A DNA stretch of 56,896 nt from Pseudomonadota bacterium. GTDB lineage: Bacteria; Myxococcota_A; UBA9042; GCA-2863065. Below are positions 22,850-31,600 of this stretch, piece after piece. The notes below the pieces were generated by a model, which made no database searches, was not told where the DNA came from, and was given only the letters and a program-made list of their open reading frames with translations. Each line of letters opens with the position of its first letter. The stretch's first letter is position 1. The stretch is from the NCBI GenBank assembly GCA_005776725.1, contig SXOO01000065.1:1-56896 (forward strand). The letters run 5' to 3'. A program made the translations under genes and the position numbers.

Positions 22850-24001
22850 GTGGGGAGCCCCTCGCCTCAGCACCGCGCGGGGGCCGGACGTGCCCGGCCG
22901 AGCGGACGTCTGGGCCCTGAAGCGCGGTTCGTCCCCGCGCACTCTGCGCTGTCCCTGGTACCAGTGTGGCGAGAGCTCGCCCGAAGCGCCGCCGTGGAGA
23001 ACCCGTTCTTCGAGCCCTTCATGCTGCTCCCCGCGCTCCAGCACTTCGCGGACGCCGGTGTCGGGCTCCTCACCGCGTGGCTCGGCCCGCGGCTCGTGGG
23101 GCTGCACCCCGTGGCCCCCTGGCGGGTCGCCGGGCGCACCGTCGGCCTCCGGACCTGGCTGCACCCGCACGCGTACCTCGGCGCCCCGCTCGTGGCCTCC
23201 GATGTGGCGGCTTGCGCCTACCGTCTCCTCGCGACGGGGCTCGTCGAGCGGTCGCCCACGGGCTGGGCCGAGCTCCCGGTGGCGCCGCTGGACGAGGGTC
23301 GCACCGACGACTTCGAGACCGCAGTCCGGGCCGCCGGTCACTCCGTATGGCGACGCACCGCGTACACGCGGGCTGCGTACCGTCAGGGTGACTCCGCCGT
23401 CGCTTCCCGGCGGGCGGACCGGAAGCAGCGGGCCGCCTCAGCACGCCTCGGACACACCCTCTCGCTTCAGACGGAGCCTACGGCCAGCGCGGCCCAGATC
23501 GCCGCGTTCCATGCCTTGGAGATCGCGAGCTGGAAGGGGCGGGCCGGCACGGCGATGGCGCAGTCCCCTCGGGACGCGGCGTGGCTGGAAGCGGTGATCC
23601 GCGGGGCAGCCGCCGAGGGGCGCCTGGTGATGCAGTCACTGGTTGCCCACGACAAGGCGCTGGTCGTGAACGTGAACTTCCGGGCCGGTCGGTCGATCTT
23701 TGCCTTGAAGACCGCCTTCGACGAGCAGGTCGCCGACCTCTCGCCCGGGTACCTCGCCGAGCGGCTCACGGTCGAGTGGCTCCAGGGCCAGCCCGACGTG
23801 GACCTGCTCGACACCTGCGCCGCACCTGATCAGGCCATGGTCTCCAGGGTCTACGCGAGTCGCCGCAGCCTCGGGACACTGTGGCTCGGTCCGGCGACCG
23901 CCAGCGCGCGGCTCGTCGCCACGGCGCTCCCTCGCGCGCTCTGGGCGTGGCGAACGCTGGCCCGACGGACCGAGCGCGACGAAACGGCGAAGGGCGCTTA
24001 G
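22850..24001 (+). CDS. FemAB/CelD-like acyltransferase (GNAT fold), second paralogue
   Basis: This 383-residue protein belongs to the same broad family as its upstream neighbour. It has the N-terminal segment W-R-E-L-A-R-S-A-A-V-E-N-P-F-F-E-P-F-M-L, the central Glu/Trp element FHALEIASWKGRAG (about 217-230) and a late strand-helix FALKTAFDEQVADLSPG (about 283-299) where the donor-binding motif lies in FemAB-like proteins. The lysine and tryptophan signature of the first paralogue is replaced here, so the two probably have different acceptors. The start is GTG one base after the preceding stop; a later start is possible because residues 1-25 look non-conserved. The gene is followed four bases later by a third acyltransferase, in one operon leading to the GABA transaminase. 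Confidence 0.75.
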   Translation: MGSPSPQHRAGAGRARPSGRLGPEARFVPAHSALSLVPVWRELARSAAVENPFFEPFMLLPALQHFADAGVGLLTAWLGPRLVGLHPVAPWRVAGRTVGLRTWLHPHAYLGAPLVASDVAACAYRLLATGLVERSPTGWAELPVAPLDEGRTDDFETAVRAAGHSVWRRTAYTRAAYRQGDSAVASRRADRKQRAASARLGHTLSLQTEPTASAAQIAAFHALEIASWKGRAGTAMAQSPRDAAWLEAVIRGAAAEGRLVMQSLVAHDKALVVNVNFRAGRSIFALKTAFDEQVADLSPGYLAERLTVEWLQGQPDVDLLDTCAAPDQAMVSRVYASRRSLGTLWLGPATASARLVATALPRALWAWRTLARRTERDETAKGA

Positions 24002-24005
24002 CCGG

Positions 24006-24593
24006 GTGGGCGAATTGAGGCCGGCAAGCTCGCTCGACTGGCGCGCCTTCGCGTCGCTTCTCCACGAGGCGTTCCGTGACGTCCCCGGCGGCAGGACGGA
24101 TCGCGCGACGCTCGCGTGGTATTGCCGCGACGTCGGCCACGCGCTGGAGGTGCTCGACGCCGACGCCGACCCCAGAGCCGCTGCCCCGCTCTGTGCGTCA
24201 CTCCGACCCCGCCTCGCCGGCGCTGTGGTCGTACTCCCGCGTCCGAACGAGGGGTGCGCCTGGCTCGAGGTTCTGGCCGTGGCCAGCCATGCTCGGGGCC
24301 GCGGGCTGGGCCACCGCCTGCTGTCCCACGCCGAGGCCCGGGCCGCGACCCTCGGGTTCGCGCGTCTCGAGCTCAACGTAGATGCTCGAAACCACCCGGC
24401 CCTGTCCCTCTACGAGCGGCGCGGTTACCGGCGGCTGGCCGAGAGCGGGCACGGCGTTCGGTACGGACGCGAGCTGCCGACTCCCGTTCCCACATCGCTA
24501 CCGCCTCCCCGGGATCCTCCAACGACAGCCCAGCGCTTCACCCGCAAGGTGCTGTTTCGCCTCCTGCGCGTCGGTGAGCTCGCGCCGTCCTGA
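24006..24593 (+). CDS. GNAT family N-acetyltransferase (RimI-like)
   Basis: This 195-residue, single-domain GNAT protein carries the classic acetyl-CoA pyrophosphate loop in EVLAVASHARGRGLGHRLL (about 88-106; R-G-R-G-L-G) and the downstream NVDARNHPALSLYERRGYRR element (about 125-144) that closes the fold and includes the conserved Asn and Tyr-Glu-Arg-Arg-Gly-Tyr. It would acetylate the amino group of a small molecule or protein. The basic C-terminal tail (about 160-195) is atypical. It starts with GTG four bases after the preceding acyltransferase stop, so it belongs to the same operon. This gives three acyltransferase genes in a row before a GABA transaminase gene. Confidence 0.85.
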   Translation: MGELRPASSLDWRAFASLLHEAFRDVPGGRTDRATLAWYCRDVGHALEVLDADADPRAAAPLCASLRPRLAGAVVVLPRPNEGCAWLEVLAVASHARGRGLGHRLLSHAEARAATLGFARLELNVDARNHPALSLYERRGYRRLAESGHGVRYGRELPTPVPTSLPPPRDPPTTAQRFTRKVLFRLLRVGELAPS

Positions 24594-24666
24594 GCGCCCT
24601 CGCTTGCGCCGGCCACCTCGTGTCAAACTGCCGGCGACCTGCCTAACCACGTGCTGCGAGGGTGAG

Positions 24667-26064
24667 ATGACCGAGCACTTCCCCGGAGAACCCAAGAGCG
24701 CCCACATGCTCACGCGCGTGCCCGGGCCCGCCACCGAGGCCCTGCGTGCGCGGCACAACCGCTTTCAGGATGCGCGGTCGGTCCACTACTACCAGGACGC
24801 GCGCAAGAGCCTTGGCAACTACGCGGTGGACGTAGACGGCAACACGCTGCTCGACGTCTACGGACACATCGCCTGCGTCCCCATCGGCTACAACCACCCA
24901 GCGTTGCTGGAGGCCTTTCGTAGCGAGCGCTTCGCGTGGCTGGCCGCCTGGCGTCCTGCGCTGGGCGTGGCGCCGCCGCCCGAGTGGGTCGACCTCGTCG
25001 AGGGCCCCCTCATGGGGTGCGCTCCGCAGGGGCACGACCGGGTAATGACCGTGACCACCGGCGCCGAGGCCGTGGAGAACGCGCTCAAGGCGGCGTTCGC
25101 GTGGAAGGCGCGGCGCCTGCGCGGCGGGGCGTCTTGGACTGCCGAGGACCTGCAGCTCGTGATGCAGAACCGCCAGCCGGGCGTAAACGCGCTGAAGGTG
25201 ATCTCCTTCGAGGGCGGCTTGCACGGCCGCACGCTCGGAGCGCTGTCGGCCACCCGCAGCAAGGCGATCCACAAGCTCGACTTCCCGGCGTTCGACTGGC
25301 CGGTCGTGCCCTTCCCCGCGAACCGCTTCCCCCTGGACGCGCACGCCGCCGAGAACCTCGAGGCCGAGGCCCGATCGCTCGAGGCTGTGGAGCGCGCGCT
25401 TCGAGAGGGTGGCGGGACGGTGGCCGCGTTGATCGTGGAGCCGATCCAAGGCGAGGGCGGCGATCGGCACGCCAGCCCCGCGTTCTTCCGCGCGCTGCGT
25501 CGCCTGCTCACCGACTACGAAGCCGCGTTCATCGTGGACGAGGTACAGACCGGGCTCGGCGCCACCGGCACGTTCTGGGCGCACGAGCAGTGGGGGCTGG
25601 ACACTCCCCCCGATGTCGTCACCTGGTCGAAGAAGTTCCAGCTGGGCGGGCTGCACCTCCGCAGCGAGTTCGCGCCCCAGGAGGCCTTCCGCCTCTTCAA
25701 CACCTTCCTCGGCGACCCTCTACGCGCGGCCCAGGCCGAGGTGATCCTGGAGGTGGTGGCCCGGGACGGGCTCATCGCCCACACGCGCGCTACTGGTGAG
25801 CTGCTCGTGGCGGCCCTCTCGGGGCTCTGCGACCGGATGCCGCAGCTCTTCTCCGGTGCCCGGGGCGCCGGGACCTTCGCCGCCGTGGACGTGCGCGACG
25901 CCCCCACGCGGGACCGCATCTTGGACGCGGCGCGCCAGCTCGGGCTCGAGGCTGGGGGCTCGGGCGATCGCTCGATCCGCTTCCGGCCGGCGCTGATCTT
26001 CGGGGCGCGCCACGTGAACGAGGCGCTCGACCGGATCGAGGCGGCCGCGCGGTCTTTGAGCTGA
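24667..26064 (+). CDS. gabT: 4-aminobutyrate aminotransferase, mitochondrial (ABAT) type
   Basis: From the ATG at 24667 (GAGGGTGAG immediately upstream) the product is 465 residues. Its closest recognisable relatives are animal and fungal GABA transaminases rather than bacterial GabT: N-terminal VPGP, DVDGNTLLDVY at 55-65, VPIGYNHPALL at 71-81, FIVDEVQTGLGATGTFWAHE at 288-307, the PLP lysine in TWSKKF (Lys322 or 323), IFNT-like LFNTFLGDP and the C-terminal GGSGDRSIRFRPAL. It converts GABA and 2-oxoglutarate to succinate semialdehyde and glutamate. Pig ABAT binds an iron-sulfur cluster through two cysteines in a C-G-S-C motif; the aligned segment here reads TTGAEAVENA and has neither cysteine. 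The ORF extends upstream in frame but there it only overlaps the GNAT gene in another frame. L-lysine 6-aminotransferase is a less likely alternative. Confidence 0.87.
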   Translation: MTEHFPGEPKSAHMLTRVPGPATEALRARHNRFQDARSVHYYQDARKSLGNYAVDVDGNTLLDVYGHIACVPIGYNHPALLEAFRSERFAWLAAWRPALGVAPPPEWVDLVEGPLMGCAPQGHDRVMTVTTGAEAVENALKAAFAWKARRLRGGASWTAEDLQLVMQNRQPGVNALKVISFEGGLHGRTLGALSATRSKAIHKLDFPAFDWPVVPFPANRFPLDAHAAENLEAEARSLEAVERALREGGGTVAALIVEPIQGEGGDRHASPAFFRALRRLLTDYEAAFIVDEVQTGLGATGTFWAHEQWGLDTPPDVVTWSKKFQLGGLHLRSEFAPQEAFRLFNTFLGDPLRAAQAEVILEVVARDGLIAHTRATGELLVAALSGLCDRMPQLFSGARGAGTFAAVDVRDAPTRDRILDAARQLGLEAGGSGDRSIRFRPALIFGARHVNEALDRIEAAARSLS

Positions 26065-26078
26065 AGCGCCCTCCGGCG

Positions 26079-26471
26079 TCAGCCGAAGACGAGGCCGCAG
26101 TCTCCGCATTCCCCCGCGACGAGCTCGCCGATGTGGCCACACGCGGGGCAAACCGGCAGGTCCGCCGCCGTGGCCGCGGCGATCCGCGCCAGCACCTCGG
26201 GGTCGCCCCCTTCGCGTCCCACCGCCTCGGCCCACCGCGAGTTCATCAGCTGCCGGAAGCTCGAGATGTCGGCCGCATGGATGAGCAGCGCGGCCTTTGG
26301 GCCGCAGCCCCCCCCAGTGCAGCACTCCTGGCCTCCGAGAGCCGCTTCGAGCCCTTCCGACTTGCAGTCGCGCAGTAGGCGCTCCATGTCGGGGATCGGG
26401 CCTTCCGCGACGACGACGAGTGCGTCTTCGGCGGGGGTGGGAGAGGGGAGGGCAGGGGCGCAGGTGCTCAT
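26079..26471 (-). CDS. Small protein with C-terminal zinc ribbon
   Basis: This 130-residue protein ends in a zinc-ribbon pattern C-P-A-C-G-H...E-C-G-D-C-G (Cys108, Cys111, Cys122, Cys125). A second cysteine cluster, QECCTGGGCG, sits at about 48-57. The rest is mixed helix with no recognised domain. It faces the GABA transaminase gene tail to tail with 14 bases between the stop codons. The ATG at 26471 has no obvious ribosome-binding site. Nothing in the neighbourhood fixes a function; metal binding is the only supported inference. Confidence 0.65.
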   Translation of the reverse strand: MSTCAPALPSPTPAEDALVVVAEGPIPDMERLLRDCKSEGLEAALGGQECCTGGGCGPKAALLIHAADISSFRQLMNSRWAEAVGREGGDPEVLARIAAATAADLPVCPACGHIGELVAGECGDCGLVFG

Positions 26472-26548
26472 CAGCGCGTTTCTAACACCCGCATTGGCTC
26501 GTGTCAGTCACTCAAGGGCGCCTACGCGACCCGCGACCTCCGCCAAGG

Positions 26549-26593
26549 CACTAGCGGCAGGGGGACGTCGACTTGCATTCCCCGCCGCTGCGG
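26549..26593 (-). pseudogene. Degenerate copy of the histidine kinase gene's 3' end
   Basis: These 45 bases align with 27252-27296, the last codons of the NarL-type histidine kinase gene, at 37 of 45 positions by eye. In frame the copy reads RPQRRGMQVDVPLPLV against PGPQRRGMQVDVRLPIV in the kinase. No kinase domain or matching stop codon is attached, so this is a remnant of a duplicated kinase 3' end or a short dispersed repeat. The DUF3592-like gene lies between the two copies, which suggests a duplication or rearrangement that inserted or retained that gene. Confidence 0.5.
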
Positions 26594-26636
26594 ACGCACG
26601 CGCGGTCTCGGTTGGGCGGGCTGGCCCAGCGCTCGC

Positions 26637-27119
26637 TCAGGCTCGCGATGCGCCAGGCCCGAGTCCCCGTGTGACGCGCCAGAGGACCGCGGTGAGCGCG
26701 AGGTCGAGCGCCAGCCAGAACCCCCCAAACAGCGTGAGGAAGACCACGCCCGGCGTGCGGCTCCAGAACCCGGCCCGTAGGAGCACCTGCTCTGGCTTTG
26801 CCGGCAGATAGCGAAGATGTATGCCGTCGCCGCGGCGCATGTCCGCTGCGGAGTAGACCTCGGCGGTGGCCACCGCTGGGGAGGTCGACTCGGCCGGCGT
26901 GTAGCGGACCCGCACCTCGGTCACCTCCTCGGAGTTCCGGCCGTTGAAGCGGACGCGGTTCTCCAGCACCTCCTCCACCACGCCTTCCGCGTCGAGCCCC
27001 CCCGAGAACTCCAGATCCTGGGCGCGCACGAGGCTGACGGCGATGCCCCAACAGATCAGCGCAGGGAGAAGCATCAGCGCAGACAGGATCAGCACCTTGC
27101 GGCGCGGTGAAGTCGTCAT
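26637..27119 (-). CDS. DUF3592-like membrane protein
   Basis: This 160-residue protein has two predicted membrane spans, at about 9-30 (VLILSALMLLPALICWGIAV) and about 122-146 (GVVFLTLFGGFWLALDLALTAVL). The soluble segment between them includes V-R-V-R-Y-T-P and the G-D-x-I-x-L-R-Y-L-P-x-x-P pattern. That topology and the R-Y-x-P motif fit DUF3592 domain proteins, whose role is not known. It lies 126 bases downstream of the histidine kinase stop on the same strand and may be cotranscribed with it. The ATG at 27119 is the natural start because the first span follows directly. Confidence 0.7.
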   Translation of the reverse strand: MTTSPRRKVLILSALMLLPALICWGIAVSLVRAQDLEFSGGLDAEGVVEEVLENRVRFNGRNSEEVTEVRVRYTPAESTSPAVATAEVYSAADMRRGDGIHLRYLPAKPEQVLLRAGFWSRTPGVVFLTLFGGFWLALDLALTAVLWRVTRGLGPGASRA

Positions 27120-27245
27120 TCGGCCCGCCTCACGAAGGTCCGCGCGGAGTCTAGCCCAACCCAGCTGCAGGTGTCGCCGCGGCAGCCTCGTGCCTCGCGG
27201 GCCTCAAGTCGTGTGGCTGGGCGGCCTCTGGGACACGCGACCCCA

Positions 27246-28583
27246 CTACCGCACGATGGGCAGGCGCACATCGACTTGCATCCCCCGTCGCTGCGGTCCG
27301 GGTCCCCAGGACGCTCGGCCGCCGCAGAGGGTGGCGCGCTCGCGGATCCCCAGGAGGCCCACGTGGCAGCCGCCCTCGGTCGCGAACTCGGGCCCCTTGC
27401 CATCGTCGGCGACCCGAAGGACCACATCGTCACCGTCACGCTCTAGGGTCACCGACGCCGATTTCGCCTCTGCGTGCCTCACGACGTTGGACAGGGCCTC
27501 CTGGAGGATCCGGTAGAGCGTGTCGGCAATGGCGGGGGAAATTTTAACTGCGTGGGCCTCGAAGCCCTCGTCGAACGCGAGGTCGGCCGTGACGCTGGAG
27601 CCGCGCGTCACCTCGGCGACCAGGCCGCGCACCGCGTCCACGAGCCCGAGCTGCTCCACGGCCTCGGGTCGCATGCGCGCCAGGATCCGCCTCAAGGTCG
27701 TCTGTTGGCGACGGAGCAGCGCTTCGAGCTCGAGCAACGTCTCGCGCCCCGCCCGGCCCTGCCCCGCGTCCAGCTGGATGGCCGCGAGATCCACCACCAC
27801 TCTCATCGCCGTGATCTCCTGGCCGAGCGCGTCGTGGAGCTCGCGCGAGAGCCACCGGCTCTCAGAGTCCAGCGAGTCGATCTGAGCGCGAGCCAGCGCG
27901 CGGAGGTCGCGTCCCTGCTCGGTCACCCGCTCCTCGAGGTGAGCGCGGAGCGCGGTGAGCCGCAGCTCCGAGATGAAGCGGCTCTTCAGCAGGTTGCGCA
28001 GCGGCTCCGAGAAGATGGTGGCGATCATCGCGGTCCCAATGGAGCTGCTCAAGGTCCCGTACGCGATCGCGGGCAGCCCGCCAGCGGCGGCCGCCACTGC
28101 CACCCAGCCGGCTGCGACCGCCATGAGGGCCGCCAGGAGGCGATATCGCCACTCCAGGATGAGGAGGAACGCCGCGAAGGGGAGCGGGTACATGTACTGG
28201 ATACCGAGGAGGCCATCGATCGCCCCGAGGAACCAGCCGATGAGCGCGTTGAACGCCGCGAGCCCCACCGCTGCGGCGTAGCTGGCGAAGCGGCTCGGCG
28301 GCAGCACCGACAAGATCGCATAGCCCGACAGGCCGAAGATCGCCAACGAGAGCCGAAAGGGGTTGTAGCTCTCGGCCACCGCCGGTGGCAGCAGCAGGAG
28401 ATCCAAGGGCCACCAGAGGAGCGCCACCCCCACGATGACGACTGTTGCGACCTTCGTGAACCCGTGGGTGAGCTGGTCACCGTACCGGTCGAACGCCTCG
28501 AGCTCCGCTGGCTTCGGGGGCGGTGAGATCGGGAAGGCCTGCGGAACCAGCGCTCCGAAGCCTCTGCGGAGGGATGCGAACAC
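27246..28583 (-). CDS. NarL-type membrane sensor histidine kinase
   Basis: From the GTG at 28583 the product is 445 residues. About six hydrophobic segments occupy residues 45-190, followed by a helical connector (about 200-235). A HisKA_3-type dimerisation domain carries the phospho-acceptor in SRELHDALGQE (His250). The ATP-binding domain has the N-box in LYRILQEALSNVVRHA (Asn366) and a G-box D-D-G-K-G-P, then G-L-L-G-I-R-E-R. There is no separate periplasmic sensor domain, so sensing through the membrane segments is likely. The open frame continues upstream into the giant lipoprotein gene, but GTG 28583 is the first plausible start after that gene's stop. The natural partner is the response regulator at 38801-39445, on the other side of the 10-kb lipoprotein gene. 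Confidence 0.87.
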   Translation of the reverse strand: MFASLRRGFGALVPQAFPISPPPKPAELEAFDRYGDQLTHGFTKVATVVIVGVALLWWPLDLLLLPPAVAESYNPFRLSLAIFGLSGYAILSVLPPSRFASYAAAVGLAAFNALIGWFLGAIDGLLGIQYMYPLPFAAFLLILEWRYRLLAALMAVAAGWVAVAAAAGGLPAIAYGTLSSSIGTAMIATIFSEPLRNLLKSRFISELRLTALRAHLEERVTEQGRDLRALARAQIDSLDSESRWLSRELHDALGQEITAMRVVVDLAAIQLDAGQGRAGRETLLELEALLRRQQTTLRRILARMRPEAVEQLGLVDAVRGLVAEVTRGSSVTADLAFDEGFEAHAVKISPAIADTLYRILQEALSNVVRHAEAKSASVTLERDGDDVVLRVADDGKGPEFATEGGCHVGLLGIRERATLCGGRASWGPGPQRRGMQVDVRLPIVR

Positions 28584-28659
28584 GCACGCGAGTCTACGCG
28601 AGCGAGGGTGCCCGCCAAGAACCCAGCCGGTGGCGGCGCCAGGCGACCGCGTGCCGGCT

Positions 28660-28672
28660 CCGCCCGAGGCGG
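28660..28672 (-). terminator. Short GC hairpin after the giant lipoprotein gene
   Basis: CCGCC-CGA-GGCGG forms a 5-bp stem with a 3-base loop ten bases downstream of the giant gene's stop and upstream of the kinase gene's GTG. There is no following U-tract, so it may attenuate rather than end transcription. Evidence is the inverted repeat and position only. Confidence 0.25.
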
Positions 28673-28681
28673 GGCGGCGCG

Positions 28682-31600
28682 CTAGAACAAGGTGCACTGG
28701 TTGCAGGTCTGGTAGCACGTCTGGCAATTGCAGCTGTATGGCCCGCAGCTGATGTTCCAGAAGTCGGGCCAACAGGGCACATAGCAGGTGCTGCAGTTGC
28801 ACGAGTAGCCGTTGCAGTTCGCTCCTTCACACTTGCCCGAGATGCACTGATTCCCGCCGCCGCAGCCCGCCCCCGCGGCGAGCTTGGCGGTGCAGCCCCC
28901 GCCGCTGCAGTACTGGGTGGAGCCGCACTGACTGTCGTTGGAGCAGGTACACACCCCGCCGCTGCAGTTGCCTGAGTGGCACTCACCGCCGCGGCCACAA
29001 AGCGCTCCGCCCCCCTTCTTGCCGAAGCAGGCGGCCGCGTCGCAGTACTGGCCGCCGGGGCAGTTCTCGTCGGCGTAGGCGCAGCCGCAGAAGCCTGCCG
29101 CGCACTGCCCGCTCGCGCACTCGGCGTTGGTGAGGCAGGTGCTGCCGAGCCCCTTCTTGTTCTGGCAGTACACGCCGTCGCAGAACTGGCCGCCCCCGCA
29201 GTGGCCGTCCGACTTGCAGTTGACGCAGATCCCCGAACACAGGCCCGTGGCGCATGCCGAGTCCTTGACGCAAACAGACCCCGTCGAGAGCTTGTTCTGG
29301 CAATACCCACCGGCGTCGCAGAACTGCCCGCCCCCGCACTCACCGTCGGAGAGGCACTGCACGCAGTATCCCGCCGGGCACTTGCCGCTCTGGCACTGCG
29401 TATTTGCAGTACAAACACTCGAGTTGCCGAGCTTGGCCTTGCACACCACGCCGTCGCAGAACTGGTCGCCCGCGCAGTGGCTGTCGTTGCGGCAGTCCAC
29501 GCAGACGCCGGAGCACATGCCCGTGGCGCAGGCGGAGTCCTTGATGCAGGCAGAGCCCGTCGCGACCTTGTTCTGGCAGTAACCAGCGGCGTCGCAGAAC
29601 TTCCCGCCCCCACACTCGCCGTCGGACTGGCACTGCACGCAGTATCCCGCCGGGCACTTGTCGCTCTGGCACTGGACGTTTGCAGTACAGACACTCGCGT
29701 TGCCGAGCTTGTTCTGGCAGTAACCTGCCGCGTCGCAGAACTGGCCGCCGTCGCAGTTTCCGTTGGAGGCCGCGCAGCCGCAGGTGCCCAGGGCGAGGCA
29801 CTGGCCGGTGCTGCACTCCGCCTGCACCTTGCAGCTGCCGCCGTAGCCCTTGCTGCCCGCGGTGTAGCAGAACTTCTCCACCCCCGCGCCGCAGGTCCCG
29901 CTGGCGCACTCGACGTTGCCGAGGCAGGCCGTGCCGTCGCCGGCTCTCGGCTTGCAGAGCCCGTCCGCCGCGCACCAGGCGTTGCTGGCGCAGTCCTCAT
30001 GCCCGAAGCACTCGATGCAGACCGCCGCGCACTTGCCGCTGGCACACACGGCGTGCCGCTCACACGGGGTCCCGAGCGTGAGCTTCGCCTGACAGAAGCC
30101 CCCGGCATCACAGAACTGCCCGCCGGCGCACTCGCCGTCGTTCAGGCAGCGCACGCAGAAGCCTGCGGGGCACTTGCCGCTCTGGCACTGCGCGTTCTGG
30201 GTACAAGGCGTCGTGTCGGCGAGCTTGGCCTGGCAGTAGCCGGCCGGATCGCAGAACTGGGAGGCCGTGCAGTTCGAGTGGCTCCCTGCGCACCCGCAGA
30301 CGCCGGCCACGAGACACTGGCCGGTGCTGCACTCCGCCTGCACCTTGCAGCTGCCGCCGTAGCCCTTGCTGCCCGCGGTGTAGCAGAACTTCTCCACCCC
30401 CGCGCCGCAGGTCCCGCTCGCGCACTCCACGCTGCCGAGGCAGGCCGTGCCGTCGCCAGCTTTCGGCTTGCAGCGCCCGTCGGCGGCGCACCAGGCGTTG
30501 GCGGCGCAGTCGCCATGGCCGAGGCACTCGATGCAGACGCCCGCGCACTTACCGCTGGCGCACACGGCGTCTCGCTCACAGGTGGTGCCGAGCGCGAGCT
30601 TCGTCTGGCAGAAGCCCGCGAGGTCGCAGAACTGTGCCGCGGTGCACTGGCCGTCGTTCAGGCAGCGTACGCAGACCCCCGCCGGGCACTTCCCGCTGTC
30701 GCACTGGGCGTTCTCGGTGCAGGAGGTCGCGTCCGCGAGCTTGGCTTGGCAGTAGCCGACCGGGTCGCAGTACTGGTTCGAGGCGCAGCTCGCGTGGTTC
30801 CCCCCGCACCCGCAGACGTCGCCTGCGAGGCACTGCCCGCTCTTGCACTCCGCCTGGACGTGGCAGCTGCCGCCGTAGTCCTTGCTGTTGGCGGTGAAGC
30901 AGAACTTCTCAATGCCGAGGCCGCAAGTCCCGGACTTGCACTCGATGTCCGAGAGGCAGGTGGTCCCGTCAGACGCCTCGGGCTTGCACGCGCCGTCGGC
31001 CGCGCACCAGGTGTTCTCAGGGCAATGCGCCTGCGCGGTACACTGGACGCACACACCCGCGCAGTGGCCGGACTCACACTCGACGTCGCCGCCGCATGCG
31101 TGCCCGAGCGGCCACTCCGGCTGACAGAAGCCAATGGCGTCGCACCAGCCCGCGTCGCACTGATCGTGGTCGAAGTTGCAGCTGCACTTGCCGTCCGTGG
31201 CCCGACAGGCGCCGGACTTGCACTCCGGGTTGACCTTGCAGGCCGCGTCGTAGCTCTTGCTGTTTGCGGTGTAGCAGTAGCTGGCGGGTCCTCCCGTGGT
31301 CGAGACCCCGAGCGTGCAGGTCCCGGAGATGCACACCTCGTTCGCGAGGCACAGGGTCCCGTCGACCACCTTGTCCTGGCAGCCGTAGCCCAGGCAGTAC
31401 TTCGTGCTCGGGCACTGCGCCTTGGCGCCTGGTCCGCAGTCCCGGCAGATCGCGGTGACGTCGTCGCAGTCGTCGCTCTTGCACCAGTAGTCGATGCCCG
31501 TGGCTTGCTTCACGTTGAAGCAGGGCTCACCCCCTGGGAGCGAAGGGGTGCACTTGCCGAGGGCGCTGCAGAAGTTCCCGGAGCCGCACGTGTCGGTGTA

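Noticed and set aside
28584..28802. Kinase start at 28802, inside the giant lipoprotein gene.
   Set aside because: It would overlap the giant gene by 120 bases and adds residues without domain character. GTG 28583 lies after the giant gene's stop.
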